NCBI GenBank assembly: GCA_949318235.1
Contig: OX439133.1
Span: 20,586,904-20,650,903, forward strand
From: Ecdyonurus torrentis
Lineage: Eukaryota > Arthropoda > Insecta > Ephemeroptera > Heptageniidae
Reading direction: 5' to 3'
Length of the DNA stretch: 64,000 nt
Both the position numbers and the translations under genes were made by a program. The notes under the pieces are model-generated. The model was not told the DNA's origin. It ran no database searches and worked only from the letters and a program-made list of their open reading frames with translations. Positions 34,278 through 48,933 of the stretch are shown one piece after another (the first letter of the stretch is position 1; each line of letters opens with the position of its first letter).

Positions 34278-34330
34278 CGAAATGGAAGCAGATGTGAGTT
34301 AAATCGCTTATAGTCGGCCTCAAAACATTT
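34278..34330. mobile_element. MITE-J fragment (one arm)
   Basis: GAAATGGAAGCAGATGTGAG then TTAAATCGCTTATAGTCGGC then CTCAAAACATTTG matches the right arm of MITE-J. The downstream 34331-34500 ends with AGTCAATAAAGAAATCTTCT, which has the look of a polyadenylated retroelement 3' end but no coding support. Confidence 0.75.
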
Positions 34331-35422
34331 GTATATATTATACCTTTGTGACTCACTATTTGTTTTTTATTGCTATTATTTCTTATGATTTGTTGGTGAA
34401 TTATACTGTAAATAATTTTTGATAAGATATTGTCACATTGTTCACATTGTCACTTATGAACTACTGTACAAGAGTCAATAAAGAAATCTTCTATCTTTCT
34501 TTTATTTTTTTGCTATCTAAAAGTTATTATTAGAGTTCCAATGGTATTGAAATCAAGGTAAACCAAGTTGGAAATATTGATATATTACTATTTTTATTTT
34601 AATCCTGTCCCATTATTTTTAGCTATAAACAAATAACATAACAAAATTTAAAAAAATATATATAAATAAAATCGTAAATTTTCAATATCGATTTTTTTCT
34701 CTCTTTTTTTTAAGTGTGCTGAAACCAATTTATCAATCATCTAGAAACAGATTTAAATTTTAAAAACATTATTTCCCCCCCTCATCTATAGTAAATATTG
34801 CAAGCTTTTAATTGCAGTATATTCAAAACTATAAATAAATTAAATCTCAAATATTAGTCTGCTTTCTAACAAGTATTTAAATTTCTTATAATCTATACAA
34901 ATGTGAAGTAAAAATTTATACTAAAAATGTAAAAAATTTTAAAAGACTATTTTTTAACTACACTTGAAATTTAGAACATATTTCTTTAGTAGTTCAAACA
35001 GAAAACACAAGATAACGCTAGCTGTATGGAAAAGTTAACCCTATATTTTTTTTCCTCATTTTTCCGACATTGAATAAAATATTGCTACCATTAATCATTA
35101 CTGACATCTTTTAATTAATGATAATTTTAGTCATAAATTTTATATATATAATACATACGTTTTTTTAGTTCTGTGTATAAATTATATTTGTCACATTTTA
35201 TCAATAATTTTTGCTGTTTTCTAATTAAATGGGAAATGTATAATAAAATTCTGTTTTAAATCCTTAAAAAAGTATTTCTGTAATATATAATGTTTTCCTT
35301 TTTAGGTAATTATAGAGTTGATGATCACGTAATTTTCAAATTATCTTATTTATATTGATTCATTTTTATTAGCAATATTATGGTTTGTGAGATATTGATA
35401 AAAAAATCTGGTTGAATTTACC
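34331..35422. other. AT-rich sequence, no gene seen
   Basis: AATAAA at about 34479 near CTTCTATCTTTC may mark a retroelement 3' end. The remainder is AT-rich without recognisable structure. Confidence 0.5.
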
Positions 35423-35750
35423 GAGCTGGTTTGGCAGAGTGGTGAAAGCTGCTGACTCGTAACTCTGTGTTCCTAGATAGCACGAGTTCGAGCCAATGCT
35501 GGGTGCATACGTGAGGTGTGAGAGACAACACGTTGCACGATGCGTGTTTACATGCATTCCACGATGACGCACAGTATTCGGGAGGTGCATGTAATTGCAC
35601 CGACCAGCCTGTCTAAAGTTTCCACGGTTTCTTTAGACTATCATGGTAAATACCGGGCTGTGTATTTAAGCCGTGGCTGACTCGTATGTACAAGTTCATG
35701 ATCCGAGAGGAATGGATTTGTCATCTGAGACCCAAAAAAATTGTAAAATG

Positions 35751-35782
<32 letters not shown>
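35423..35782 (+). mobile_element. tRNA-derived SINE with poly-A tail
   Basis: The head (35423-35506) resembles a tRNA: a box A match TGGCAGAGTGG (35432-35442) and a box B match GAGTTCGAGCC (35484-35494), the RNA polymerase III internal promoter pair. A body of about 230 bp without coding capacity follows, with ACAACACGTTGCACGATG, GGAGGTGCATG, and GTTTCCACGG followed by TTTCTTTAGAC. It ends in poly-A (about 35750-35782). The layout is that of a tRNA-type SINE. I do not recognise the central domain. A second, broken copy is at 40426-41412. Minus-strand open frames across it (35378-35600) are spurious. Confidence 0.85.
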
Positions 35783-35784
<2 letters not shown>

Positions 35785-35825
35785 TTTTCTTTACAAGAAA
35801 TAAATGGTAATGTTAATCATATCAT

Positions 35826-36364
35826 TATAGGGTTTATGTGAATGACGTCATTCTGAATCCACTTTGATGCCATTCTGTAGCAATGAATAATAAAATTGCT
35901 CAAAATGTCTATAGAAAATGTGTTATTTTTGTTTTGTTATTATTTATTTTCTCGTACGCTTAAAAATCTAATTCAACCTATTAAAAAGCATCAATGCTTT
36001 ACAAGCATCAATCAGTTTACTACCTAAACTATGGAATCCATCTAAATTAAAAATTTTCACAAATAAAAATAATATGAAAAAAAAAAATATGTTGTTGATA
36101 ATATTATATATAATAACAATTTCCTTTTTGTTTTATTTGTTTATTATTTCATTGTTGTAAAAAATATGTATAATAGACATATGGTATATAATATAATGTG
36201 AACCGACCGATAAGGCTTAGCCTTGGTTGGATTTTGTAATATATTGTAAAAATAATAGCAAAATATAATAAATATTTTTAAACCTTAAAAATGTGTTATT
36301 TTGCCATACTGACCCACGTTATTAAGAACATGGCATTGACTTCTTTTTATGAATGCAGGCTATA
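35826..36364 (+). mobile_element. MITE-A copy 6, interrupted by a retrotransposon piece
   Basis: TATAGGGTTTATGTGAATGA (TGACGTCA at 35843-35850), TTGATGCCATTCTGTAGCAA, AAGCATCAATGCTTTACAA, then foreign sequence (about 36003-36280). It resumes with AACCTTAAAAATGTGTTATT, CCCACGTTATTAAGAACATG, GCATTGACTTC and ends GAATGCAGGCTATA. Confidence 0.8.
36003..36280 (+). mobile_element. 3' end of hairpin-tailed non-LTR retrotransposon, inserted in MITE-A
   Basis: The frame from 36014 reads SLLPKLWNPSKLKIFTNKNN then MKKK, parallel to the YNLPKLWNEIPLKLK end at 7.9-8.1 kb. The 3' UTR carries GACCGATAAGGCTTAGCCTT then GGTTGGATTTTGTAAT (36205-36240), with AAGGCTTAGCCTT self-complementary. Only about 280 bp remain, so it is strongly 5'-truncated. 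Confidence 0.75.
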
Positions 36365-37197
36365 GTTATGAATGTTAACACCATTATTTAATTCTCTTTC
36401 CAACCCCCTCTTATAAGGAACAAGGTATCAATTTGCCATTGGAATATTAATATTAAGAAATACACGAAAAATTGATAAAAATTTGATTGTTATTTAAAGA
36501 AACTAAAAAAAATAAGCTTATTTTATTATTATTATTATTTTCACATACAAACTTTTCTGATCTTGAATTTAACATTCATGAATAATAATTTTAAGTGAAA
36601 GCAGTTTGAAGTTTTATATTTGATGATAATTATTATTAAAAAAAAAAAAAAAAAAAAAAAAGCAAATTTGTTGGATCTAAGAAACATGTGTTGCATGTTA
36701 AAAATTTCATTTTTTTTTATCTAAATAATTTAAACACATCAAGTGTCAATTTTAAAGAAATTTAGAAATTTTCTCTAAATTTTCTCTTCTTTTTTTTAAA
36801 ATTCTTTCTTTTATTATATTTCCTATTTTTTACTAAATGCTAATGCCAAATACTGATCAGTATATTATCAATATATTATGATTTTTTTTATTCGTTTATT
36901 CATCACAGCCTGAAAACTAAAAAAAAAAAAAAAAATTGAAAATACTTTCAGAGTTGATGAGAAGTAAATTAAATTAATGAGATCTTTTTGAATACTGTAT
37001 TACAATTTTATTCCAAGTCCTATAAAATCCTATACTCATATAAGTGTAAAGTGAGTGTTTCGCTTTAATTTTGAAGACTTTTTTTTTATCTTTAACATTT
37101 TTAGATTATATTTTTTTTTGTAACTTATAATAATTTTCTCCCTCATTATTTTAACAATTACTTAACAAATAAATTGAGTGATAAAATATAAAGTGTG

Positions 37198-37202
<5 letters not shown>
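36365..37202. other. AT-rich sequence, no gene seen
   Basis: Poly-A tracts at about 36639-36661 and 36919-36934, plus scattered T runs. No structure or coding potential recognised. Confidence 0.55.

Positions 37203-37282
<80 letters not shown>
37203..37282. repeat. (GA)n microsatellite
   Basis: About 39 GA units. Confidence 0.97.
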
Positions 37283-37285
<3 letters not shown>

Positions 37286-37568
37286 TGAGTATTATTATAT
37301 AAAATAATAATTAAAAAAAAAAGAAGTATGATCCTTATTATTAGTAGTATCCTTTTAATTAACAAACTTTTAAATTTGCTTGTTCATTTCTCCGTGATTA
37401 ATGAACGTAATAAAAGTTGCTAACTGTCATTTCTTTCTTTTTATCATTATTATTATTTTTTATAATTGTTTAACTTTGTAATTTTTTCTTTCCTGAGCAT
37501 TATACAATTTTTTTTACACTATATAGATTTCTTATTAAACTGTTATATAACTTTTTATTCAATAGATA

Positions 37569-37790
37569 ATAGGGTATATTTGCATGACGTCATACTGAAT
37601 GCGCATCGACACTTTACTGTATCAATGAACAACATCGCTCAGAAGAGGACAACAGTTTTTTTTTTTTTACCCATTATCTTAAAGAAAGATGTTATTAGCA
37701 GTAATATTTTCTTGAACTTGAGTTACTATTTCAACTTTCTAATAGCATCAACACTCTTTATACATTATCTATTAAACCAGTGCAATGGAT
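37569..37790 (+). mobile_element. MITE-A copy 7, 3'-truncated
   Basis: ATAGGGTATATTTGCATGAC (TGACGTCA at 37585-37592), ATACTGAATGCGCATCGACA, AACAACATCGCTCAGAAGAG, and AGCATCAACACTC near 37744. The terminal GCATACACCCTATA is not found. The 112-codon frame spanning it shares a short peptide with other MITE-A copies only because the element is repeated. Confidence 0.7.
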
Positions 37791-39407
37791 TTTACTTTAC
37801 GTAATAAATTATGCCATTAATTGTTATTATTTATATTATGTAACTTTTAAATAAAAATATATAAAGACAATTATTAAATAATAAAAAAAAATTATATAAT
37901 TTTGAAATAAAATTGTAAATAATATAACTAAAATAAACAAAAAATTATTGTTAATAAATATTTTATAAAAAGTTAATTTTCTAAATTAAAGTTTACACTT
38001 TAATACAATTTTGTATTTCATTGTAATATTTGTGGTGTGTATTCCGTCAGATTTATTGTTTTGTTTTTTTATTGAAATGGCGTGATTACTTTTTTACAAA
38101 CTTGTATTATTCTTTTTTTTTTTCTTTTTTTTTTTACTTAAAATTTTTTTTTTATTATTATTACTCAAGCATAACATTTGTTTTTTTCATTTTCTCAAAA
38201 AAAAAAAAGTAATTGTTACGAAGTGTATGTTTGTGACAGAATGATGAAAATCATGTCTTTTACTTTGTGAACTATATTACAAGAATAATTTTACACTAAT
38301 TTTTTATGAAGTATATTAATAATAAGAAATATGAACGTAATTTCTCTTATTCTCTCTCTCTCTCTCGTTTTCACTTTCAAACACGCACACCAGTATCTTT
38401 AATTTTTCTTACTGCTAGAGTTCATGTAATTAGTTTTGCTATTTATTTTTTACTGTTCTGTATATTAGTCCTATGAATTAATATTATTTCATCAAATAAT
38501 TTATCAATCATTTGGTTGATTTACAAAACTTTGTATTATTATTTAAATATAATTTTTAAAACTAAAATTTAAAATATCTAATCATGCAATAAAGCTAACA
38601 TTTAAAAAAAAAATTGCAGTTAATTTTATTATACTAAGGCGTAAAAAATTGTTACCAAAAAGTTCCAACAATAACGTTAGAAAAAAAATAGTACAGTAAT
38701 ATAAATAAATTAAAGTACGTTTTTTTTTTTGTTTTTTTTTTTATAAAAATAAATTATTGAATTGTCTAATATATTCCAAATAAAATATAAAAATATTCAA
38801 ACACTTTTTATTTTGACCACTTGGTCATAATATAACCCCTACAAAGTATATTTGATGCAACCCGCACAACATATATGCCCACATATTTGCCTACCGTCTA
38901 GGATACCATACCACTCGAGTACAGTAGACTGATGAAGTTGGAATATGTGTGTACATATTAGCCACCACAAATACAAAGAGAAAAGTAATTTTATAATATT
39001 TAATCGTATGGAATGTAAATTATCGTATTCTTTTAATAATACGGCACTACACTGACTTTGCAATATTCAGTTTCAAAGGGCTTTTTTTTTTAGTGCTGAA
39101 ATTCATACATACATACTTTACGGCACAAATAATTTATATTTTATGTAGGTTTTACTGAATGGAATAAAAAATAAACATATTCGCATATTCTATTGCAAGT
39201 GTAAATTATTTAGAAAACATTGTTTGTATTTATAATAAAATATTAAATAAGAATTATTTAAAATTGAAAATGTTTTTATAAAAATTACTATTAAATATAT
39301 TTTAAGAATTATTATATTAATATTTAAAAATCAAGCATGTAATTATAAGTAAAACCAACAGTATAATTTTGTTTAATATTTACATCATTGCATTTTAAGC
39401 CGGGAAA
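37791..39407. other. AT-rich sequence, no gene seen
   Basis: T-rich stretch at 38110-38150 and a short (CT)n at about 38351-38366. A less AT-biased patch at 38860-38970 (ACCGTCTAGGATACCATACC, ACTCGAGTACAGTAGACTG) underlies a 74-codon minus-strand frame with no recognisable domain. Confidence 0.5.
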
Positions 39408-39725
39408 ACCGCTATTGCGGGATTTGACTAAAACGTTGAGAAGAAAGAAAAATCTGATATTTTGCAGTGATACATAATATAATATGATAAGATATCACCA
39501 AAACTTTGAAAATTTTGGGGTTGCACCATGCTAAATTTCAAATTAGCATTTTTTGAAGTTTTAGACCCATACCATAAGTACCCATTTTAATTTCAATAAT
39601 ATTTTTTTTATTTATCTGATGGTCGCGGGTTCTGAAAATTTTATCAAATAGGCAGCCTTACTTTCTAATGGCATTATAAAGTTTTCTTTTTATATAGATT
39701 TTTAGGTACAATCCATCTACATACA
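39408..39725 (+). repeat. Repeat family G copy 4
   Basis: TTGCGGGATTTGACTAAAAC, AGAAAGAAAAATCTGATATT, GCACCATGCTAAATTTC, CATAAGTACCCATTTTAATT, GATGGTCGCGGGTTCTGAAA, AATAGGCAGC, GGCATTATAAAGTT: the same order as 8338-8655. Both ends dissolve into AT-rich DNA, and (AT)n-like sequence follows. Sequence to 40425 holds a T run at about 39880-39898 and nothing else. Confidence 0.7.
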
Positions 39726-40483
39726 AACTGTAAAAAATTAAAGAAGATATAAAGAACCAAATATTTTTAGAATAAAAATATATGCACTTTTTTGAAAAAT
39801 ATATATATATATATTTTTTTTGGTAATTTTTGCTACTTTTGTGTTTAAAATAGTATCACTTTTTTATCTTTTTTGTCTTTTTTTTTTTTTTTTTTTTGAA
39901 ATTTGTTGAAAATGAAAATATATAAAAAAATAACATTAACAAATAAAATTTTAATCTCTTCTCAACCTGGTTTTCACACTTTGTAAAAGATTACAAAAAA
40001 GTTTATATTTTAGACTTATTGCAGTAAATTATGGTGATTTGTATCATGTTATCTGTACTCATATTTTATTTTATATAAGAGAAACATATTTTATGATGAT
40101 ATATATGTTGTCATATATGTTTCTAGATATGTTTACGATACAGTTAAGTAAACATAATTATAATCATCTGAAAATTATATGTTGTATGCTTATGCTAATG
40201 TGTGCTCTCTCTCTTATTATTTTTTTTTTTTAATTTTTTTTTTCAAGTAAAGATTTTTATGTTTTTAAATTGCTATAGGGCTGTAAGTTATGTTTAATCC
40301 TTGCGTTAGTAATCTTTTATTATTACATTTTTTTCTTTTAATTGCTGCACCAATTAATGTAACAACTTAACTATGGTTTAACAGATTTAGTGTTGTAACT
40401 TAAGGGGGTGCATAAATTAATGACAAGCTGGTATGTCCATGTGGTTAAGGCAGCTGACTCCTAACTCTGTACTCCTCATCGAG

Positions 40484-41064
40484 TATAGAGTGTATGCATT
40501 CATATTAAAGTCACCGCCATATATGTTGGATAACTCAATACATGGGCCGGTAAAAGAAAATAACTCATTTTGCTATAGACCGGGTGCACAGAAGAGCCGC
40601 CATTTTGCTGGTTATGAATACATAGGCCAGCATAGGAAAAATGTCGTTTTTATTTTTTTAATAGCAAAAAAAAGCTTCAAACCTCAATCAAAGCCTTATT
40701 TATAGCTTCTAATAAGCTCGAAAAATATATGAGAAAAATTAGTTCAGTTGAAATAAAGTCTTTTTAAGTGAAAAATTAGAAGAAATGATGTAACCCCTAT
40801 GCTGAACAATACATTAGGCACCACAAACATGGCGACAAAGCGCAAGGGTGTGAAAGGGGTCTATAATGTTGAGAGCATTGATGTTGTTAATAGGTTGAGT
40901 AAATCTCTCAAGTATGTGAGAAAAATAATCATAATAAAAAATTGACCGATTTTCCAAAGAAAATAGCCAAAAATGAAGTTTCTCCTATGCTGAGCAATGT
41001 TATTTTTTTACTCCAGTATGGCTCCATGCGCATTAAATATGATGTCATGCGAATACACCATATA
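40484..41064 (-). mobile_element. MITE-A copy 8, reverse, interrupted by MITE-B
   Basis: Left end TATAGAGTGTATGCATTCAT (the terminus distal to TGACGTCA), then CAATACATGGGCCGGT and TAACTCATTTTGC up to 40573. After MITE-B it resumes with TGTTGAGAGCATTGATGTTG, CCTATGCTGAGCAATGTTAT, CTCCAGTATGGCTCC and GCGCATTAAATATGATGTCA, ending GAATACACCATATA. Confidence 0.85.
40574..40865 (+). mobile_element. MITE-B copy 4, complete, inside MITE-A
   Basis: Start TATAGACCGGGTGCACAGAA, end GTGTGAAAGGGGTCTATA. TATAGACC is inverted at both ends, with TA flanks. It contains GCCGCCATTTTGCTGG and CAAACATGGCGACAAAGCGC as subterminal inverted CGCCAT/ATGGCG. It is the cleanest MITE-B copy and fixes the family length at about 292 bp. 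Confidence 0.85.
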
Positions 41065-41412
41065 GGTTTATGTCACTACTGAGTGCGTACTTAAAGAGTG
41101 GGAGCACAACACGTTGCACGATAGCGTTGTCACATAGCATGACTCATATGACATAATCATATGTTTCGCATATTCGATTAATAACTATTTTGGCCTATTC
41201 AATAAATATAATCGTTTCTTTAATTAAATTATGTGGTAATCTCATATCATTTATCGATCACTACATTGTCCACCCCAAGGGCAATGTTACAGTATGCATT
41301 CCATGATGACGTACAACATTCGGGAGGTGCATGATTGATGTGATTACACCGAGCAGCATGTCTTGAAGTTTCCACGAGGTCTCTAGGCTGTCATGGTGAA
41401 TGCTGACTTACC

Positions 41413-44178
<2,766 letters not shown>

Positions 44179-44478
44179 TAGTTTTCCTCATTGTGTAGAG
44201 TGTTATTCAAAATACTTAAAGAAAACTTACTTTCCTTTAGAACGTGCCTTGTGGCGCCTGGGCTTGTGACGCCCCAGAAATTATTTTGTCGCACCAAATT
44301 TTTACAAATTTTAGTTCCAAAATTTTCCACATGTCGCTCTAATTGGCAAGCGGTTGTTAACATACTTAATCCCCTTTGGTATTTTAGGGGCTCCACACAT
44401 TGTTTAAAGCAAAATAAAAGATATTCAAGATGGCGGATGAAAATTTGCACAGTACAATATTTAATCAAGCTAAGTTAA
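44179..44478. other. GC-richer 300-bp patch open on both strands, unassigned
   Basis: Open frames of 95-96 codons exist on both strands (44191-44478 plus, 44178-44468 minus) over sequence with TGTGGCGCCTGGGCTTGTGA, CATGTCGCTCTAATTGGCAA and AAGATGGCGGATGAAAATTT. Neither protein has a motif I recognise. Simultaneous opening on both strands at this length is more likely compositional. It may be a transposon fragment. No CDS is called. Confidence 0.35.
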
Positions 44479-44567
44479 CCAAAATTAGATTAAATTTAAT
44501 TAAATTAACATAAATTAACACAAATTAACATAAATTAAATTAAATTGAATTAATTAAAAATTAAATT

Positions 44568-44626
<59 letters not shown>

Positions 44627-45544
44627 TGCCAAACACATGATACCAATTCCAACCACAGGAAATTCATTGTTTGGTTATTTTCTTTTATTATTAAATTAAA
44701 TTTAAAATTAAATTCAAAATTAAATTGAATTTCTATTATTATTATAATTTTTTATTACAATTTTTTTTTTTTTTTTTTGCTAACCAAAAATATGATACTG
44801 ATTCCAACAAAGAAAAGGTCACATCGTTTGCGTTAACTTCTTTAAAAATTGAATTAAATAAAATTATGATTATTTTTTTTTGTACTTCCTAATCACATAC
44901 CAAATCCCTTAAGCGTTTGGTTAATTAAAAATATATTATGTTAATTGAAAACAGTAAATTTTAATACGTATTTATATTTTTGCTTCCTACAAACGATAAA
45001 GTAAAAAATTATGAATTACTTCATGTAATAATAAATAATGCTAAAAGAATAACGAGAAACCAAATAAAGATTAATAAATTAATTATTTAAAAGTTAAGAT
45101 GATTTCTAAAGTCAAGAAAAGAATGTATTTTGTATAAATATAATATATTATAATTATTATAAAACAGAAAAAAAGTTTGGGAAATTTCAGGCTTTAAATT
45201 TAAAACAAAAAACCCTTGCCTTCCTTTTTTGTGACACCTTATAAATGATAATTAAAAAGAATGGAGTAAAACAAATCAACAACGGAGTGCAAAATTTAAA
45301 GATAAATTTTAAACCTGTCTTAATTAATAAAAACATTTTGAAAAAAATTTATATATTTTTTCTAAAATAATTAAAATTAATAAAATTTTATTGAAAATTA
45401 TTACAAATAATATTGAGTGAAATATATTTCCATTCCTAAATATCTACATTCCTTATGTAAATATTACTAGAAAAACGGTGAAAAAAATTATTTCGCCCTA
45501 AACCTCTTTTTATTAACATTTTGGTGCATTGAATCACTGTTTTT
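44479..45544. repeat. AT-rich transition zone before the satellite
   Basis: TAAATTAACA/TTAAATTAAA-type short repeats (44480-44570), then 53 T at 44571-44623. Three degenerate segments each follow a T run: GCTTGCCAAACACATGATAC (44624), GCTAACCAAAAATATGATAC (44780) and GTACTTCCTAATCACATACC (44882). The remainder to 45544 is AT-rich with no clear satellite unit. Confidence 0.6.
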
Positions 45545-47250
45545 GAATTTGATACAGAATTCAAAGTGATATAGTTTGTATTTTATTGCTTAAAAGATTT
45601 TTCAATTCATGATCAAATTTCTTGTGTGATATATTATAGAGAAAAAGTGGAAAACATGTTTCATCCATAAACTATTTTAAGTCGTATTTTATTTCTTCAA
45701 ATCGTTATTTCTTATCAATTTACTATATTTTTAGTTTATTATAGGGTAAGTACTTAATTATTAATTTAGAAAGGTAAGGCGTCACACAATCTAAAATTGT
45801 AGTGACAAAATTTAACGATAAAGATGTAAATTCTCCAAAAAAAAGGAAAAAAAGTTCGGAAAACAAAGAAAATTATATTTCTTTAATATTTAAGTTGATT
45901 CAGAATTCAAAGTGATATAGTTTGTATTTTATTGATTAAAAGATTTTTCAATTCATGATTAAATTTCTTGTTCAATATATTATAGAGAAAAAATGGAAAT
46001 AATGTTTCATCCATAATCTATTTTAAGTCAAATTTTTATTCTTAAAAACACTATTATTGAACACATCACTTATATTTTCGATTATTTTAGGTACGTTCTT
46101 ATTTAATTAATAATTAAGAAAAGTAAGGCGTCACACAATCTAACGTTGTAATGACAAAATTTAACGATAAAAATATAAATTCTCCAAAATAGGGAAAAAA
46201 AAGTTCAGAAAATGAAGAAAAATGATATTTCTTAAATATTTAATTTGATTCAGAATTCAAAGTGATATAGTTTGTTATTTATTGATAAAAAGATTTTTCA
46301 ATTCATGATCAAATTTCATGTGTGATATATTATAGAGAAAAAGTGGAAAAAATGTTTCATCCATAATCTATTTAGGTCGAATTTTATTTCTTCAAATTGT
46401 TATTTCTTATCAATTTACTATATTTTTAGTTTATTATACGGTAAGTACTTACTTAATTAATAATTAAGAAAAGTAAGGCGTCACACAATTTAACGTTGTA
46501 GTGACAAAATTTAACGATAAAGATGTAAATTCTCCAAAAAAGGGAAAAAAAGTTCGGAAAATAAAGAAAAATAATATTTCTTTAATATTTAATTTGATTC
46601 AGAATTCAAAGTGATATAGTTTGTATTTTATTGATTAAAAGATTTTTCAATTCATGATCAAATTTCTTGTGTGATATATTATAGAAAAAAGTGGAAAAAA
46701 TTTTTCATCCATAATCTATTTTAGGTCGAATTTTATTTGTTCAAATCGTTATTTCTTATCAATTTACTATATTTTTAGTTTATTATACGGTAAGTACTTA
46801 CTTAATTAATAATTTACAAAAGTAAGGCGTCACACAATCTAACGTTGTAATGACAAAATTTAACGATAAATATATAAATTCTCCAAAAAAGGGGAAAAAA
46901 TTCGGAAAACAAAGAAAAAACATATTTCTTTAATATTTAATTTGATTTAGAATTCAAAGTGATATAGTTTTTATTTTATTCATTAAAAGATTTTTCAATA
47001 CATGATTAAATTTCTTGTTTAATATACTATAGAGAAAAAGTGGAAAAAAATGTTTCATCCATAAACTATTTTAAGTCAAATTTTATTTCTTCAAATCGTT
47101 ATTTCTTAACAATTTACTATATTTTTTGTTTATTATAAGGTAAGTACTTACTTAATCAATAATTAAGAAAAGTAAGGCGTCACACAATCTTACGTTGTAG
47201 TGACAAAATTTAACGATAAAGATATAAATTCTCCAAAAAAGGGGAAAAAC
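45545..47250 (+). repeat. Left edge of the satellite array, monomeric units
   Basis: The first units, from the partial copy at 45545 onward, show no clear higher-order period and differ from the rest. For example, the first marker is followed by TCTAAAATTGTAGTG and the second unit has GTACGTTCTTATTTAATT in place of GTAAGTACTTACTTAATT. More divergent units at an array edge are a known pattern of satellite turnover. Confidence 0.6.
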
Positions 47251-47528
47251 AGTTCGGAAAATAAAGAAAAATAATATTTCTTTAATATTAAATTTGATTA
47301 GGAATTCAAAGTGGTATAGTTTGTAATTTATTGATTAAAAGATTTTTCAATTCATGATCAAATTTCATGTGTGATATATTATAGAGAAAAAGTGGAAAAA
47401 ATGTTTCATCCATCATCTACTTAGGTCGAATTTTATTTCTTCAAATCGTTATTTCTTATCAATTTAATATATTTTTAGTTTATTATACGGTAAGTACTTA
47501 CTTAATTAATAATTAAGAAAAGTAAGGA

Positions 47529-48933
47529 GCCACACAATCTAACGTTGTAGTGACAAAATTTAACAATAAAAATTTGAAATCCATTGAAAAGGAAAAAAAT
47601 ATTTCGGAAAAGAAAGAAAAATAATATTTCTTTAATATTTTATAGGATACAGAATCTAAAGTGATATAGTTTGTATTCTATTGATTAAAATATTTTTCAA
47701 TTAATGATCAAATTTCTTGTGTGATATATTATAGAGAAAAAGTGGAAAAAATGTAGCATCCGTACACTATTTTAAGTCGAATTTAATTCCTCAAATCATT
47801 ATTTCTCATCAATTTACTATATTTTTATATTACTATAGGGTAAGCACTTACTTAATTAATAATTAGGAAAAGTAAGGCGTCACACAATTTGACGTTGTAG
47901 TGACAAAATTTAAAGATAAAGATGTAAATTCTCCAAAAAAGGGAAAAAAAGTTCGGAAAATAAAGAAAAATAATATTTCTTTAATATTTAATTTGATTCA
48001 GAATTCAAAGTGATATAGTTTGTATTTTATTGATTAAAAGATTTTTCAATTCATGATCAAATTTCTTGTGTGATATATTATAGAGAAAAAGTGGAAAAAA
48101 ATTTTCATCCATAATCTATTTTAGGTCGAATTTTATTTCTTCAAATCGTTATTTCTTATCAATTTACTATATTTTTAGTTTATTATACGGTAAGTACTTA
48201 CTTAATTAATAATTTACAAAAGTAAGGCGTCACACAATCTAACGTTGTAATGACAAAATTTAACGATAAAGATGTAAATTCTCCAAAAAAGGGGAAAAAA
48301 GTTCGGAAAACAAAGAAAAATAATATTTCTTTAATATTTAATTTGATTCAGAATTCAAAGTGATATAGTTTGTATTTTATTGAATAAAAGGTTTTTCAAT
48401 ACATGATTAAATTTCTTGTTTAATATACTATATTATAGAAAAAGTGGAAAAAAGATGTTTCATCCATAAACTATTTTAAGTCAAATTTTATTTCTTCAAA
48501 TCGTTATTTCTTAACAATTTACTATATTTTTTGTTTATTATATGGTAAGTACTTACTTAATCAATAATTAAGAAAAGTAAGGCGTCACACAATCTTACGT
48601 TGTAGTGACAAAATTTAACGATAAAGATATAAATTCTCCAAAAAAGGGGGAAAACAGTTCGGAAAATAAAGAAAAATAATATTTCTTTAATATTTAATTT
48701 GATTAAGAATTTAAAGTGATATAGTTTGTAATTTATTGATTAAAAGATTTTTCAATTCATGATCAAATTTCATGTGTGATATATTATAGAGAAAAAGTGG
48801 AAAAAATGTTTCATCCATCATCTATTTAGGTCGAATTTTATTTCTTCAAATCGTTATTTCTAATCAATTTACTATATTTTTAGTTTATTATACGGTAAGT
48901 TCTTACTTAATTAATAATTAAGAAAAGTAAGGA
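47529..48933 (+). repeat. Tetrameric higher-order repeat of the satellite, instance at 47.5 kb
   Basis: Four unit types in order. Type B (GGAGCCACAC with TTTGAAATCCATTGAAAAGG and CAGAATCTAAAGTG) is followed by type C (at 47879; the preceding linker is TACTATAGGGTAAGCACTTA). Type D (at 48229) has TACAAAAGTAAGGCG and TTCTTGTTTAATATACTA. Type E (at 48584) has ATCTTACGTTGTAG and TTTCATGTGTGATATATT. Type B returns at 48934, 1405 bp later. The same B-C-D-E order recurs from 52456 (B at 53861, again 1405 bp) and at 55969 and 60183. Confidence 0.85.

Larger units (their letters stand above)
40426..41412 (+). mobile_element. SINE copy 2, broken by nested insertions
   Basis: The head AAGCTGGTATGTCCATGTGG then TTAAGGCAGCTGACTCC aligns with the SINE at 35423. 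The B-box region is split at GAGTA by MITE-A copy 8 (40484-41064). The body resumes with GGTTTATGTCACTACTGAGT and GAGCACAACACGTTGCACG. It is split again by about 160 bp of unidentified sequence (about 41133-41292), and resumes with ATGCATTCCATGATGACG, GGGAGGTGCATG and AAGTTTCCACGAGGTCTC to GGTGAATGC. It is inactive. Confidence 0.75.

Noticed and set aside
35423..35506. A functional tRNA gene
   Set aside because: Box A and B are present, but the sequence continues into a SINE body with poly-A and the acceptor stem does not pair convincingly. It is a tRNA-derived head.
35378..35600. Two minus-strand open frames of 60-70 codons with Cys/His residues
   Set aside because: They are antisense to the tRNA-derived SINE and its box A and box B region.
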